Positions 53,646-63,029 of a stretch of DNA of 64,000 nucleotides are shown one piece after another. The number at the start of each line of letters is the position of its first letter. The stretch's first letter is position 1. This DNA comes from CAVQRC01 sp963715045. GTDB lineage: Bacteria > Planctomycetota > Planctomycetia > Pirellulales > Lacipirellulaceae. The translations under genes were made by a program, and so were the position numbers. The stretch spans positions 124,001 through 188,000 of the forward strand of contig CAVQRC010000039.1 in NCBI GenBank assembly GCA_963715045.1, in the 5' to 3' direction. The notes below the pieces were generated by a model. That model searched no databases and was not told the origin of the DNA. It saw only the letters and a program-made list of their open reading frames with translations.

Positions 53646-54533
53646 ATGGCCAATCCCCGAAAGCTCGACAAACGCCGCAAGTCGATTCGCAACATTCGCA
53701 AAATCACGCGGACGATGGAATTGATCGCGACGGCCCGCTTTAAGAAGGCCATGGACCGCGCGGCGGCTGCCACGAGCTACACCGAACGGATCACGAAGCT
53801 CGTAGCCGACCTGACCCGGGCGGGTCTCGAGGTCAGTCATCCTCTGCTTGAGCAGCGCGGGGAAACCAACCGCGCGACGCTCCTGGTGCTCAGCGCCAAC
53901 CGCGGTCTGTGCGGCGGATTCAACGGCAACGTGCAGCGGGCAGCCTTCAAACGCTGGCAGGAATTAGAGCACTCGGTACTCGACCGCTGTCTCGAGATCT
54001 CCGGCAAGCGGGGGATCAGCGGTTTCAAGTTCCGCGGAGTCACAGCCGATCGGAGCTACACCCATTTCGAAGACAAGCCCGCGTTCGACGAGGTCGACGT
54101 CCTCGCCAATCGCTACCTCGACGAGTACGTGACGGGACGCCTCGATCGGCTGGACGTGGCCTACATGAAGTTCGAGTCTGCCTCGCGACAAGTCGTATCG
54201 ATCGAGACGTTGCTCCCGCTGGGCTCGCTGATGTCCGCCCCGCAGGACGCCCAGCAATCACCCAGCCACGAAGAATCGATCTATGAGTTCCTCCCTTCTC
54301 CGGAAAGCATTCTCGAGGAGGTCGTTCCAGCCAGCTTCAAAGTCCGCCTGTTCAAGTGCTTTCTTGATTCCGCCGTCAGCGAGCAGATTGCCCGGATGGT
54401 CGCCATGAAGAGCGCCACCGAGAACGCCGACGACTTGATCCGCAGCCTCAGCATGCAATACAACCGCGCCCGCCAGAGTCGGATCACGTCCGAGTTGATG
54501 GACATCGTCGGCGGTGTCGAGGCCCTGAATTGA
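53646..54533 (+). CDS. atpG: F-ATP synthase subunit gamma
   Basis: The 295-residue rotor subunit begins with RKLDKRRKSIRNIRKITRTMELIATARF, shows LLVLSANRGLCGGFNGNV, and ends in MATSATENADDLI-like MKSATENADDLIRSLSMQYNRARQSRITSELMDIVGG, abbreviated here, the C-terminal helix of the coiled-coil shaft. The ATG start abuts a heptamer array; no alternative start fits the N-terminal family pattern better. Confidence 0.95.
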   Translation: MANPRKLDKRRKSIRNIRKITRTMELIATARFKKAMDRAAAATSYTERITKLVADLTRAGLEVSHPLLEQRGETNRATLLVLSANRGLCGGFNGNVQRAAFKRWQELEHSVLDRCLEISGKRGISGFKFRGVTADRSYTHFEDKPAFDEVDVLANRYLDEYVTGRLDRLDVAYMKFESASRQVVSIETLLPLGSLMSAPQDAQQSPSHEESIYEFLPSPESILEEVVPASFKVRLFKCFLDSAVSEQIARMVAMKSATENADDLIRSLSMQYNRARQSRITSELMDIVGGVEALN

Positions 54534-54627
54534 AACGGCGACGCCCGGAGCGAGTTGCTTTGAGACCATATCCCATCACCCGCAAATAGAATTACGTGGG
54601 TTTCACCCACACCAAGAGGAGTTTTTC

Positions 54628-56076
54628 ATGGCCACGGCGACGACAGAGAATACCGGGCACGTGACTCAGGTTATCGGGTCGACGTTCGACGTAGAATTCG
54701 AAGAGCATCATTTGCCGTCGATCTACAACGCAGTCCGTATCGTTTCCGAGCATAAAGGCGTCAAGCTCGACCTGACGGGCGAAGTCCAGCAGCATCTGGG
54801 CGGCGGACGCGTTCGCTGTGTCGCGCTGGGAAGTACCGATGGCCTGATTCGTGGTCAGGAGTGCGTGGATACGGGCGCACCGGTCTCGGTCCCGGTGGGA
54901 GAGTGCACGTTGGGACGGGTATTCAACCTGGTTGGTGAGCCGGTCGACGGCCGCGGCCCGGTCGATGCCGAGGAACGCTGGCCGATCCATCGCGAATCCC
55001 CGCCGTTGGCCGACCTCTCTACCAAGACTGAGATTTTCGAGACCGGGATCAAGGTCATCGATCTGCTCACGCCGTTTGTCCGCGGTGGCAAGGCCGGGCT
55101 GTTCGGCGGGGCCGGGCTCGGCAAGACCGTGATCCTCACCGAGTTGATCGCCCGCATCGCCCGTGAACACGGCGGTTACTCCGTATTCGCCGGCGTGGGC
55201 GAGCGAACTCGCGAGGGGACCGACCTGTGGCTCGAAATGCAGGAAGCCAAGATCGGTGACACGGGCCGCAGCGTGATCGACCAGACTGCGATGGTGTTCG
55301 GTCAGATGAACGAACCGCCCGGTGCCCGTCTTCGCGTGGCACTCTCGGCCCTCACGATGGCCGAATATTTTCGCGATCGGACCGGGACCGACACGCTCTT
55401 GTTCGTCGACAATATCTTTCGCTTTTCCCAGGCAGGAAGCGAAGTCTCCGCACTCCTCGGACGGATGCCTTCTGCGGTCGGTTATCAGCCGACGCTGTCC
55501 ACGGAAATGGGCGAACTCCAGGAACGGATCGCTTCGACGGATAAGGGTGCGATCACGTCGGTGCAAGCCGTGTATGTCCCGGCCGACGACCCAACCGATC
55601 CGGCCCCGGCGACTGCCTTCGGCCAGCTCGACGCGTTTCTCTACCTCGAACGGGCGATCGCCGAAAAAGGGATCTATCCGGCCGTCGATCCCTTGGCCTC
55701 GAACAGCCGGATCCTCGACCCGCAGTACGTCGGCGCCAAGCATTTTGCCGTCGCCCGTCGCGTGCAGACGATCCTCCAGCGGTACCGGGAATTGCAGGAC
55801 ATTATTGCGATTCTAGGCGTCGATGAACTCTCCGAGGAAGATAAGCAGATTGTGCATCGTGCTCGCCGGATCGAGCGGTTCCTGTCGCAGCCGTTCTACG
55901 TCGCTGAAGTCTTCACCGGCAAGAGCGGTGAGTTCACGCCGATCGATGAAACCATTCGCAGCTTCGACGAGCTTTGTGAAGGTAAGTGGGACCACCTCCC
56001 CGAAGACGTCTTCCTGTACGTCGGTGTCATCGAACAGGCCGAAGAGGCCTACAAAAAACGCCAGCAGAAATCCTGA
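54628..56076 (+). CDS. atpD: F-ATP synthase subunit beta
   Basis: The 482-residue catalytic subunit has the P-loop GGAGLGKTVILTELI, GERTREGTDLWLEM with the catalytic Glu, DTLLFVDNIFRFSQAGSEVSALLGRMPSAV in part, and YVPADDPTDPAPATAF. The C-terminal ends YKKRQQKS. ATG 54628 has a GAGGAG Shine-Dalgarno site. Confidence 0.97.
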   Translation: MATATTENTGHVTQVIGSTFDVEFEEHHLPSIYNAVRIVSEHKGVKLDLTGEVQQHLGGGRVRCVALGSTDGLIRGQECVDTGAPVSVPVGECTLGRVFNLVGEPVDGRGPVDAEERWPIHRESPPLADLSTKTEIFETGIKVIDLLTPFVRGGKAGLFGGAGLGKTVILTELIARIAREHGGYSVFAGVGERTREGTDLWLEMQEAKIGDTGRSVIDQTAMVFGQMNEPPGARLRVALSALTMAEYFRDRTGTDTLLFVDNIFRFSQAGSEVSALLGRMPSAVGYQPTLSTEMGELQERIASTDKGAITSVQAVYVPADDPTDPAPATAFGQLDAFLYLERAIAEKGIYPAVDPLASNSRILDPQYVGAKHFAVARRVQTILQRYRELQDIIAILGVDELSEEDKQIVHRARRIERFLSQPFYVAEVFTGKSGEFTPIDETIRSFDELCEGKWDHLPEDVFLYVGVIEQAEEAYKKRQQKS

Positions 56077-56109
56077 CCTCGGCCGCGGCGGGCAACAATG
56101 CACGCCTGC

Positions 56110-56173
56110 TGGCCCCCGACCCCCGACCCCCGACCCCTGACCCCCGACCCCTGACCCCCCCGACCCCTGACCC
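56110..56173 (+). repeat. CCCCTGA/CCCCCGA heptamer array before atpC
   Basis: About nine heptamers (GACCCCC and GACCCCT) precede the atpC ATG, which follows directly on CCCCTGACCC. As before atpG, there is no purine-rich ribosome-binding site. Confidence 0.85.
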
Positions 56174-56560
56174 ATGCAATGCATCGTCGTCACTCCTGAA
56201 GACACCGTCGTCGATACGGCCGCCGACTTTGTGGCCGTACCGCTGTTCGATGGGGAAGCCGGCATCCTCCGCGGCCACAGCCCCATGATCGGCCGACTCG
56301 GGTTCGGTGAACTTCGCATCAAGCATTCCGGTGGCGAAGAGCGGTATTACGTCGACGGGGGCTTTGTCCAGGTGGTTGAGAACGTCGTCAGCGTACTCAC
56401 GAATCGGGCGATCCCCGCGTCGAGCATCGATTCCATGTCGGCTCAGCAGCAGCTCGACGACGCCCTCGGCAAACCGGCCGCCGGCGATGAGGAGATCGCG
56501 ATCCGCGACCGCCTGGCCAGCCAGGCCCGTGGCCAGATCCGAGTCGCTCGCCGCATGTAG
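56174..56560 (+). CDS. atpC: F-ATP synthase subunit epsilon
   Basis: The 128-residue protein shows MQCIVVTPEDTVVDTAADFVAVPLFDGEAGIL in part, HSPMIGRLGFGELRI and YVDGGFVQVVENVVSVLTNRA. This is the N-terminal beta-sandwich of epsilon. The C-terminal helical hairpin is present (residues 85-128). It ends the operon. Confidence 0.93.
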   Translation: MQCIVVTPEDTVVDTAADFVAVPLFDGEAGILRGHSPMIGRLGFGELRIKHSGGEERYYVDGGFVQVVENVVSVLTNRAIPASSIDSMSAQQQLDDALGKPAAGDEEIAIRDRLASQARGQIRVARRM

Positions 56561-56563
56561 TGG

Positions 56564-56584
56564 GTCACTCTCGCCGAGAGTGAC
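56564..56584 (+). terminator. terminator hairpin of the ATP synthase operon
   Basis: GTCACTCTC (56564-56572) and GAGAGTGAC (56576-56584) form a perfect 9-bp stem with a 3-base loop, 3 bases after the atpC stop. No T-tract follows. The following gap to 56943 (about 360 bases) contains no supported gene. Confidence 0.7.
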
Positions 56585-56943
56585 AGGCGACACGATCGGC
56601 CGTGGCGTTCCCAACGGCGGCAGACACCGGCCGCCGCACGAGTTCGCCTGCGATCCGTATGACCTCGGCTTCTCCTGGTTCCGGGCGAACCGCCGCGATC
56701 TCGTCCGAGGGCCGTTCGCAACACTCGATCTGGGAAGTGCGATCGGCGTACGCGGGTCACAGCACCCCCGCGGGCACCTCGTTTCTGCCGCACGGATTGC
56801 CATTTGCCCCACCAGGAGAGGGTATTTAACGCAACTTGTGCGCATTTTTCTTTCCCGCGAGCGGCACCGCGGCGATATTCGAACGACGTGCATCTCGACC
56901 TGCAACATCCAGATCATCACCACCTGCATCGATTGAAGTGATT

Positions 56944-57654
56944 GTGAACGCATTCCGAACCATCGTCGCCGCAACGATTCTTGTCGCCGTTTCGGTGAAC
57001 ACCGAGGCATCCATTCAAACAGGCGCGACGATTCGATTCTTGAATGGTGCCGGCAACGATGCGGGCGAATTCGTGATGGAGGTACAGAATCCCGACCTCA
57101 CCTGGACGCCTGAGGCCATCGTGTTTTGTGTGGAGCACAACGAGTACATTCGCTTCAGCGAGCCGTACACGGTTGATTCGATTCTTGATCGAGCGGTCCG
57201 AGGCGGAGAGGGAGGGATCGATTCCAGCTACAACGGCTTGACTGCAGACACGATCAGCAAGGAAACGGCGTGGCTCTACTTTCAATTCGCGAAAGGGACT
57301 TTGACTGGCTACGACTACGCGAACACTGGGCCCGGTCGCGGTGTTTCGGCAGACAGATTGCAGAACGCGTTCTGGCGACTGGAAGACGAGAGTTACAACA
57401 CGGCGAAGAGCAGTTTCTATTACGACCTCGTCACCAATAGTGCCACCAGGCCGACGGACGCTGCCATGAACGCTGCCCTCTCGCGTGTTCGCGTCGTGAA
57501 TCCGATTGCGTTGGGCTCCGATGGCAGCATGGCACAAAACCACAAGCAAAGTCAGCTCTACCTGGTTACGCCCGAACCGGCGACCATCGTGGTCTGGTCT
57601 CTGTTGTGCGTGTTAGGGCTCGCCACGAACCGCCGACCGTCGAAGCTCGCCTGA
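56944..57654 (+). CDS. probable PEP-CTERM exported protein
   Basis: From GTG 56944 the 236-residue protein has a signal peptide (FRTIVAATILVAVSVNTEAS) and a domain with EAIVFCVEHNEYIRFSEPY, GYDYANTGPG and LQNAFWRLEDESYNTAKSS. The C-terminus TPEPATIVVWSLLCVLGLATNRRPS is a PEP-CTERM-like sorting signal (PEP, hydrophobic helix, basic residues). It belongs to the class of thioester-domain/choice-of-anchor exported proteins only by general look. Surface or extracellular export via exosortase is inferred. Confidence 0.65.
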   Translation: MNAFRTIVAATILVAVSVNTEASIQTGATIRFLNGAGNDAGEFVMEVQNPDLTWTPEAIVFCVEHNEYIRFSEPYTVDSILDRAVRGGEGGIDSSYNGLTADTISKETAWLYFQFAKGTLTGYDYANTGPGRGVSADRLQNAFWRLEDESYNTAKSSFYYDLVTNSATRPTDAAMNAALSRVRVVNPIALGSDGSMAQNHKQSQLYLVTPEPATIVVWSLLCVLGLATNRRPSKLA

Positions 57655-57699
57655 GCGTCGTTCCCGCGCGTCCTGGCCGGTTTCTCCTGCGGCAATTCT

Positions 57700-57863
57700 A
57701 GAGCCGATCCCAAAATTGATTTCAGCAACCGAATTCCCGGGCCGTGGGAGACGTTCACTCGAGTTTTGGGATAGGTACTCAGAGCCGATCCCAAAACTGG
57801 CTTCAACCACCGAATTCCCCGGCCGTGGGACACGTCCACTCAGGTTTTGGGATAGGTTCTTAA
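57700..57863 (+). repeat. dispersed palindromic repeat, family B, two tandem copies (best preserved)
   Basis: Two 81-bp copies in tandem (57700-57780, 57781-57863). Each reads AGAGCCGATCCCAAAA, then ACCGAATTCCC, GGCCGTGGGA, and a right arm GTTTTGGGATAGGT. The ATCCCAAAA/TTTTGGGAT arms pair. They define the family-B consensus used for the other copies. The rest of 57655-58068 has no gene. Confidence 0.85.
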
Positions 57864-58068
57864 CTGCGCCGCACTCGCTACCGAGAACGCAGTCACTCGA
57901 CAACTGAGCGTTGTGGCGTTCTGGCATCATGTGGCGTCAAAGCATCATCGTTCAGTGCGGAAACGCCAGAGGCGACTCGTGGATTTGTTGGCAATCGCAG
58001 GAGGCTCTTGAGAGAATGGCCGTTATCGGCCAGTCATGCCATGTCCGTTCCACATTGTGCGAGTTGTG

Positions 58069-59037
58069 ATGACAGCTGCTCAGAGAACCGGGCTCCTGAG
58101 AAGCCAACTTTTATTGGGGATCGCCTGCGCGGTCATCGGTTGGCTCTCGACCGCAGTCAGCGCGGAGACAAGTTCTAGCCTCTCGATTCGGACCCGGGAT
58201 AACCGCGCGCTCGAGGGCCAAGTCGATTCCCGGACCGATCAGCATCAGCTGTGGATTCGTCAGCAGTCCGAACACATCGTGCTGATCACGCCCGTCCGTT
58301 GGGACGCGATCGCATCCGCAGCACTCGACGACGCGCCGATCGAGATCGCGTCACTGGTTGAGATGGCCCCCCGTCTGGCAAGTGCCGGCCCCGTTGCGTT
58401 CCTGGCCCAACATGAGGTGATCGACCCGCCGCAGGATGTGCTGCCCTCGGCTCCGCAGGTCCACCCCCATCATCCAGGTGCCCGCATGACTCCGGCGACG
58501 CGGGTTACGAACATCGAGATCGCCGCCAGGCTGGTGAATTTCGACCGCGACGTGGAAGTCGACGGAATCGAGGTCGCCGTCGTCGTTCTGGACACCCAGG
58601 GGTACCCCGTGCCGGTACGCGGAAGTCTCTCCGGAAATCTCATCGTCGAACGCGTCAACTCGCATACGGGACGAGCGCGATTCGAGAATGTGCAGCGGTG
58701 GAGTCAGCCGGTAGCAACGGCCGATTTCGTTGAAGGCACGGCGTTTTACCGCTTGCCGTTTCGGACGGTCCGCCCTGAAATGGATCTCGCTCTGAGAAGC
58801 CAGGGACTGTTGAATGTGCGGCTCGGCGTCGCCGGGCAGGGAAATTACGAGGCGACCGTCCCGGTGGCCATTCGACCGCTCAACCCGGTTCGCGACACGC
58901 TGCAGTTGCGGACCGGCAGCCGCTTCTATCGAGGCGAACTCACGGGGGAATCCGGCCGCTCTTACCGGGACCACTCCGGTGAGGGCGCTCCCGTCTGGAC
59001 TCCCTACAACGTGATCGGCGTGGGCGTGTACCCGTAG
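58069..59037 (+). CDS. secreted hypothetical protein
   Basis: From ATG 58069 the 322-residue protein has a signal peptide (QLLLGIACAVIGWLSTAVSAE) and a mature part with LSIRTRDNRALEGQVDSRTD and WIRQQSEHIVLITPVRWDAI. The middle is beta-rich (VEVDGIEVAVVVLDTQGYPVPVRGS). An ATG at 58036 adds 11 residues. The function is unknown. Location outside the cytoplasm is likely. Confidence 0.65.
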   Translation: MTAAQRTGLLRSQLLLGIACAVIGWLSTAVSAETSSSLSIRTRDNRALEGQVDSRTDQHQLWIRQQSEHIVLITPVRWDAIASAALDDAPIEIASLVEMAPRLASAGPVAFLAQHEVIDPPQDVLPSAPQVHPHHPGARMTPATRVTNIEIAARLVNFDRDVEVDGIEVAVVVLDTQGYPVPVRGSLSGNLIVERVNSHTGRARFENVQRWSQPVATADFVEGTAFYRLPFRTVRPEMDLALRSQGLLNVRLGVAGQGNYEATVPVAIRPLNPVRDTLQLRTGSRFYRGELTGESGRSYRDHSGEGAPVWTPYNVIGVGVYP

Positions 59038-59047
59038 CGCGGCGAAG

Positions 59048-59287
59048 CTATCGCGTGTCGATGGAGAGCGGATCGTCCTCGCCGCTCGAATCGTGCGATC
59101 TCCGATCCTGTCCGCTCCGCCGATTATCGTGCGAATCAGGACCCGCCGCATCGGCTGCGGAATCGCTGTCGGGCTGACGACCGCTACCCTGAGGGTGCGA
59201 CGCGTCCTGCTGATGACGTCGATCCGAATCCTCACGCTTCTCAATCAGTGACGCGAGTTCCGGAGGAACATTCAAGCGATTCGGCAT
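59048..59287 (-). CDS. small hydrophilic hypothetical protein
   Basis: This 79-residue protein (MPNRLNVPPELASLIEKRE at ATG 59287) is very rich in Asp, Ser, Arg, His and Gln (RRSGQDRRSHDSSGEDD) and probably disordered apart from a short N-terminal helix. It follows the pilQ-like gene's 3' end on the opposite side of a short gap and is convergent with the 58069 gene. Confidence 0.45.
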   Translation of the reverse strand: MPNRLNVPPELASLIEKREDSDRRHQQDASHPQGSGRQPDSDSAADAAGPDSHDNRRSGQDRRSHDSSGEDDPLSIDTR

Positions 59288-59312
59288 TGCAGGGGCCTCC
59301 ACCGTCAGGGAC

Positions 59313-61209
59313 TCAGCGATAGCGGGGTGATTTATGCAGTGCTTTGAGGGCCTGTCCCACCTCGACCGGCGGGGTGGGTTGCCCTTCGCGACGCGTTCCG
59401 GGTGTCATCTGAGGTGGGGCGAACAACGGAGTCGGCCGGACAGGCGACGGCTGGACAGGCGACGGCTGGACAGGCGACGGTTGAATCAGGGACCCGCTCA
59501 CCAACGGCGGTTGCGCTCCCGGCAGACAACTCTGGCGACAGTCAGGCGGAATCAATCGCACTTTCGGATTCGTAAACGTGTCGGGAAGGCTGGGCTCGTA
59601 CGGTCGCGGGTACCTGCACAACGGCCCGTAAGTCAGCCGATCCTGAGCCCGCTTGAAACCGAACTGCTCGGCACACGCGACCATCGGCGTGTACGGCTGA
59701 ACATGGGGAACCAGCGTCACGATGATCTCCGCCCGCGACTTGTCGACTTGCCGTTTCTGAAACAGCACGCCCACATACGGCAGGTCGCCCAGCCAGGGGA
59801 TTTTGCTCTGGGTGTTGATGTCCCGCTCCTGAATCAACCCGCCGATGACGACTCCCTGGCCACTGGCCACGATGACGTCCGTTTCCACTTCGGTCGTCTT
59901 CTCCGACGGCAGGCCGGTTTCCGGGGTTGACCTCACCGGTAGAGACTTTGGGTTTGATCCGCATCAGCACCCGCCCGTCGCGGGTGATCCGCGGTGTGAC
60001 CGTGAGGATGATGCCGACATCCAGGAACTGCACGCTTTCCAAGGAACTTGTCTGGGTCGTGGTCGTGATCCGAAAACCGAGCTGCTCGCCGATTTGAATG
60101 TGCGCCTGTTGACCGTTGAGTGCCAGCAGCTTGGGCGAGGCCAGCGTCTTGGCGTCGGTCGTGTTCTTCAGCAATTCTACGAGGCCCGTCAACGCGGTGC
60201 CGGAGACTTCGAGGAAGAATGCGGGCGATGCGGCCGCATTGGCGAAACCGACCGGGCTGAATGTCAGGTCGTTTCCAGCGAAACTTGCAATGGCTTCGAA
60301 GTTGATGCCGCTGCGACGATCATCCTGCAGGTCAATCTGGAGAATGTTGGCTTCGATCAGGACCTGTCTGGGAGGTTGATCGATCTGGCAGATGTAGCCA
60401 TTGATGCGCGCCAGGTTCGCCGGATAGTCAACCACGACGACGGCTTCTCGGGTCCGCCGATTGTCTGCCGGGCTGCTCTCCATCACCCACGAGTTCCCGG
60501 CGGGTGAGATCAGTCCCTGGATGACCTGATCGACATCCGTGGCGGATGAGAAATTCAACTCGAACACTTGAGTCTGCAAGCCACTGGCTCCGGGGGCCAG
60601 CAGTTTCGCGTCGGCGACACTCGTCACGATGATCACGCCCCCGGCCACGGTCCACGAATGCCCCGACGCGGACAATAGCGAGTCGATCACCTGTTGCCAG
60701 GGGACCCGGTCGAAGGAGGCCGTAACGATCGTATCCGCCGGAGTGGCAAACACGATATTGAGCCGCTGCGTCTCGGCCACCAGGGCGATCACATGACGCA
60801 GTGAGCCGTCACGGACCATGAGGGACACCAGTTCGTTCTCATTTTCGACTCTTACCTGCCCGGGATCGGCAGGTTGCGGAAGCGAAATCACCTGTGGCTG
60901 TTGGGCTGCGAAGGGCACCGCCGGCGATGCTGGAGAAGGTACCTCTTCGGCCCCACCCAGGATTGCCCCGACCGTGTTGCGGTACAACCCGTTCAGGTTC
61001 CAGGCTGACGGCGTCGACGTGGAAGGATAGCCAGTCGTCGGAGCGTTCTCGGTGGCGGCTGTACGCACGCGACCGGGCCAGGCGGCATGCGATTGCGCCC
61101 GGCCGATCCGTGGCGACGCCAACACGAACCACGCCACCGACAACAAAGTCGCAACTGCGACGATGTGGCCTGGCAGGCGAGATTCAGTGAATGAAGTGCG
61201 TCGAAACAT
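59313..61209 (-). CDS. pilQ: PilQ-like secretin, frameshifted
   Basis: The secretin forms the outer-membrane pore for type IV pili or a related system. From ATG 61209 there is a signal peptide (VATLLSVAWFVLASPRIGRA), STN/N-type domains (RHVIALVAETQRLNIVFATP), NolW-like (AVVVVDYPANLARINGYICQI) and the start of the secretin barrel (QVLIEANILQIDLQDDRRSG, LLALNGQQAHIQIGEQLGF). It breaks at about 59930-59937, after VSTGEVNPG. The +1 frame continues ETGLPSEKTTEVETDVIVASG and VVIGGLIQERD, the conserved secretin C-terminus, and a Pro-Ser-Val-Gln repeat tail. One extra base in a C/G run explains the break. Confidence 0.8.
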
Positions 61210-61228
61210 GCGGGACTACTGAGGATCG

Positions 61229-61819
61229 TTACGGTTGCCTGATCTCGCTGAGCACCACGCCACCTCTGGTGATATCCGTAATCTCAAACTGCTCAATCCG
61301 GTCGCCCACCCGTACCCAACGCTCACCAATGGCTGCAACTTTGTCGTTGCCGGCCAGGACGACAATTTGGGCACCCTGTTGCCGAAGTTCTTCGAGCACG
61401 ATCGCGTTTCGTTGCTGCCGTTCTGCTTCGGCCGCTGCCGCGGCTGCCAGTCTTTCCTCTGCGAACGCGCGTTCTTCCGCTTCCGTGGGGTCGTTGTCTG
61501 GCACCACCGTCTGGAACCAGGCGGGCACTGCCAACGGATCATGCCGTACGATGTCTTCGAGAGACAAGTCAGGCCATGCGGGTGCGTCGTTCGCAACAGC
61601 ACTCGCCGGGGACGATTCCTGGGACGGTTGCACGACAGCGACACGGCCGGGCGTGGCAGGCGACTCGGAGGTCGCCCCGGGCCGCTTCACATCAGCCGTC
61701 GTCGATCCGCCGCCGAGTTGCCCGGCGACGACAATCACCAGCACTACAGCGAGCACTGCGACCAACGCCAGCTTACCCTTCGTCGCTCCTGCTTTCTCCA
61801 TCCACCCCGCATCGTTCAC
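61229..61819 (-). CDS. pilP: PilP-like protein
   Basis: The 196-residue protein (GTG 61819, overlapping the pilO stop by 4 bases) has one N-terminal transmembrane helix (LALVAVLAVVLVIVVAG). An alanine/glutamate-rich coiled-coil (AEERAFAEERLAAAAAAEAE) and a C-terminal beta-domain (GNDKVAAIGERWVRVGDRIEQFEI ... GVVLSEIRQP) follow, the PilP pattern that contacts the secretin. Position between pilO and pilQ supports the call. Confidence 0.75.
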   Translation of the reverse strand: MNDAGWMEKAGATKGKLALVAVLAVVLVIVVAGQLGGGSTTADVKRPGATSESPATPGRVAVVQPSQESSPASAVANDAPAWPDLSLEDIVRHDPLAVPAWFQTVVPDNDPTEAEERAFAEERLAAAAAAEAERQQRNAIVLEELRQQGAQIVVLAGNDKVAAIGERWVRVGDRIEQFEITDITRGGVVLSEIRQP

Positions 61820-62406
61820 AGAACTGCCCCCTTCTCGTCTCCATCGTCGGATTCGACCCCGTAATACAACACAAAATCGATCTGAACCTGATTGCCCGGC
61901 GAATTTGGCTCAGATTCCAGTTCCACCTTGGAGATCTTAGTAATCCTGGCAAACTGGTTAACTTCCGCGACGAGTCGGCAGACGCCTGCGAAGCTGCCGC
62001 GAAACTGGAACCCCGCCTCGGCCTGATCGTGAGTCGCGGTCAACTCCGGTCGGCGATGCTCAACGCCCACCACCTCGAGCCCGGTTGCTGCGGCTACTTG
62101 CCGTACCTGGCGTTCGAATTCGTTTTTCTCCAGTTCCTCTGGCAGCCGTCCGGCGAGGCTCGCGACCGATGTCTCGAGTTCATCCAGTTTTTCCCGCAAC
62201 AGGCGGTGCCGGCGCTGCACGTCTACCGACTTGCCAAGCAGTGTCTGGACCTGGTCGCTGCGGGCGTCCATGCGTTCCCTCTCGCCGACCAGTGGCTGAT
62301 AGACGCACACGCAATACGCCCACACGACGAACACCACCGCGACTCCGCCGGCGGCATGCAGCGCCCAGCCAACCCGCTGCTCAGGAGTCCTGGCGAAGGG
62401 ATTCAT
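61816..62406 (-). CDS. pilO: PilO-like inner-membrane alignment protein
   Basis: From ATG 62406 the 196-residue protein has one transmembrane helix (GGVAVVFVVWAYCVCVYQPL), a coiled-coil (LLREKLDELETSVASLAGRLP) and a ferredoxin-like C-terminal part (FQFRGSFAGVCRLVAEVNQF). That is the PilO/GspM arrangement. It overlaps pilP by 4 bases (GTGA). The frame continues upstream to 63138 but only as shadow of pilN. Confidence 0.78.
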   Translation of the reverse strand: MNPFARTPEQRVGWALHAAGGVAVVFVVWAYCVCVYQPLVGERERMDARSDQVQTLLGKSVDVQRRHRLLREKLDELETSVASLAGRLPEELEKNEFERQVRQVAAATGLEVVGVEHRRPELTATHDQAEAGFQFRGSFAGVCRLVAEVNQFARITKISKVELESEPNSPGNQVQIDFVLYYGVESDDGDEKGAVL

Positions 62407-62453
62407 AGCATGGCCTTTGCGGTGAGAGCGATTGAATGCATGAGTTGCTCCCG

Positions 62454-63029
62454 CTACAGCGAGCCCTTGATGGTGAAGGACTGCCGTGGTTCGTTCTGGA
62501 CCGTAACGGTTTCCGCGCAATCCAGTTCGACCTCGGTAAACGGAACCACGGATCGCAGTTCCGCAGTCAATTCCGTGACCGAATGATCGCGGATCGCGAG
62601 TCCCTCCACGATCACGACACCTGTCCCTTCGCGCGCATCGGGCCAGGGGTCCGCGGCCTGGCGAAAAGCAACGTGCTGAACGTAGACCTGCCCCTGGCTG
62701 CGGGCGACGGCCTTGCCGATCAGGCCCAGCAACGTAACGACGGGCGTCTGCTTGGCGAGGGCCAGGGCCAACCGCTGTTCCTGCTGAATCTGCTCGATTC
62801 TGTGGCGGTATGACTTCGTCACCGCGATCATCTCGCGAACCGGTTCGTACTGCGACTCCAGGGCGGCCAGCCGCTGTCGCTGCTGGTAGACGGGCCACCA
62901 GGCAAGCAGCGAGGGTGGCACCAGCAAAACGGCCACGACGCCAGAGATTTTCGCCCATTGACGCAGTCGTGTCCGCCGAATTTCGCGGATCCGTGCCTGC
63001 CGCGACATGAGATTCACGTGATCGTTCAT
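62454..63029 (-). CDS. pilN: PilN-like inner-membrane protein
   Basis: From ATG 63029 (GGAGG upstream) the 191-residue protein has a short cytoplasmic start (MNDHVNLMSRQARIREIRR, similar to the PilN INLL(P) motif that binds PilM), one transmembrane helix (ISGVVAVLLVPPSLLAWW), and a periplasmic coiled-coil and domain. It overlaps the pilM stop by 4 bases (ATGA). Confidence 0.82.
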   Translation of the reverse strand: MNDHVNLMSRQARIREIRRTRLRQWAKISGVVAVLLVPPSLLAWWPVYQQRQRLAALESQYEPVREMIAVTKSYRHRIEQIQQEQRLALALAKQTPVVTLLGLIGKAVARSQGQVYVQHVAFRQAADPWPDAREGTGVVIVEGLAIRDHSVTELTAELRSVVPFTEVELDCAETVTVQNEPRQSFTIKGSL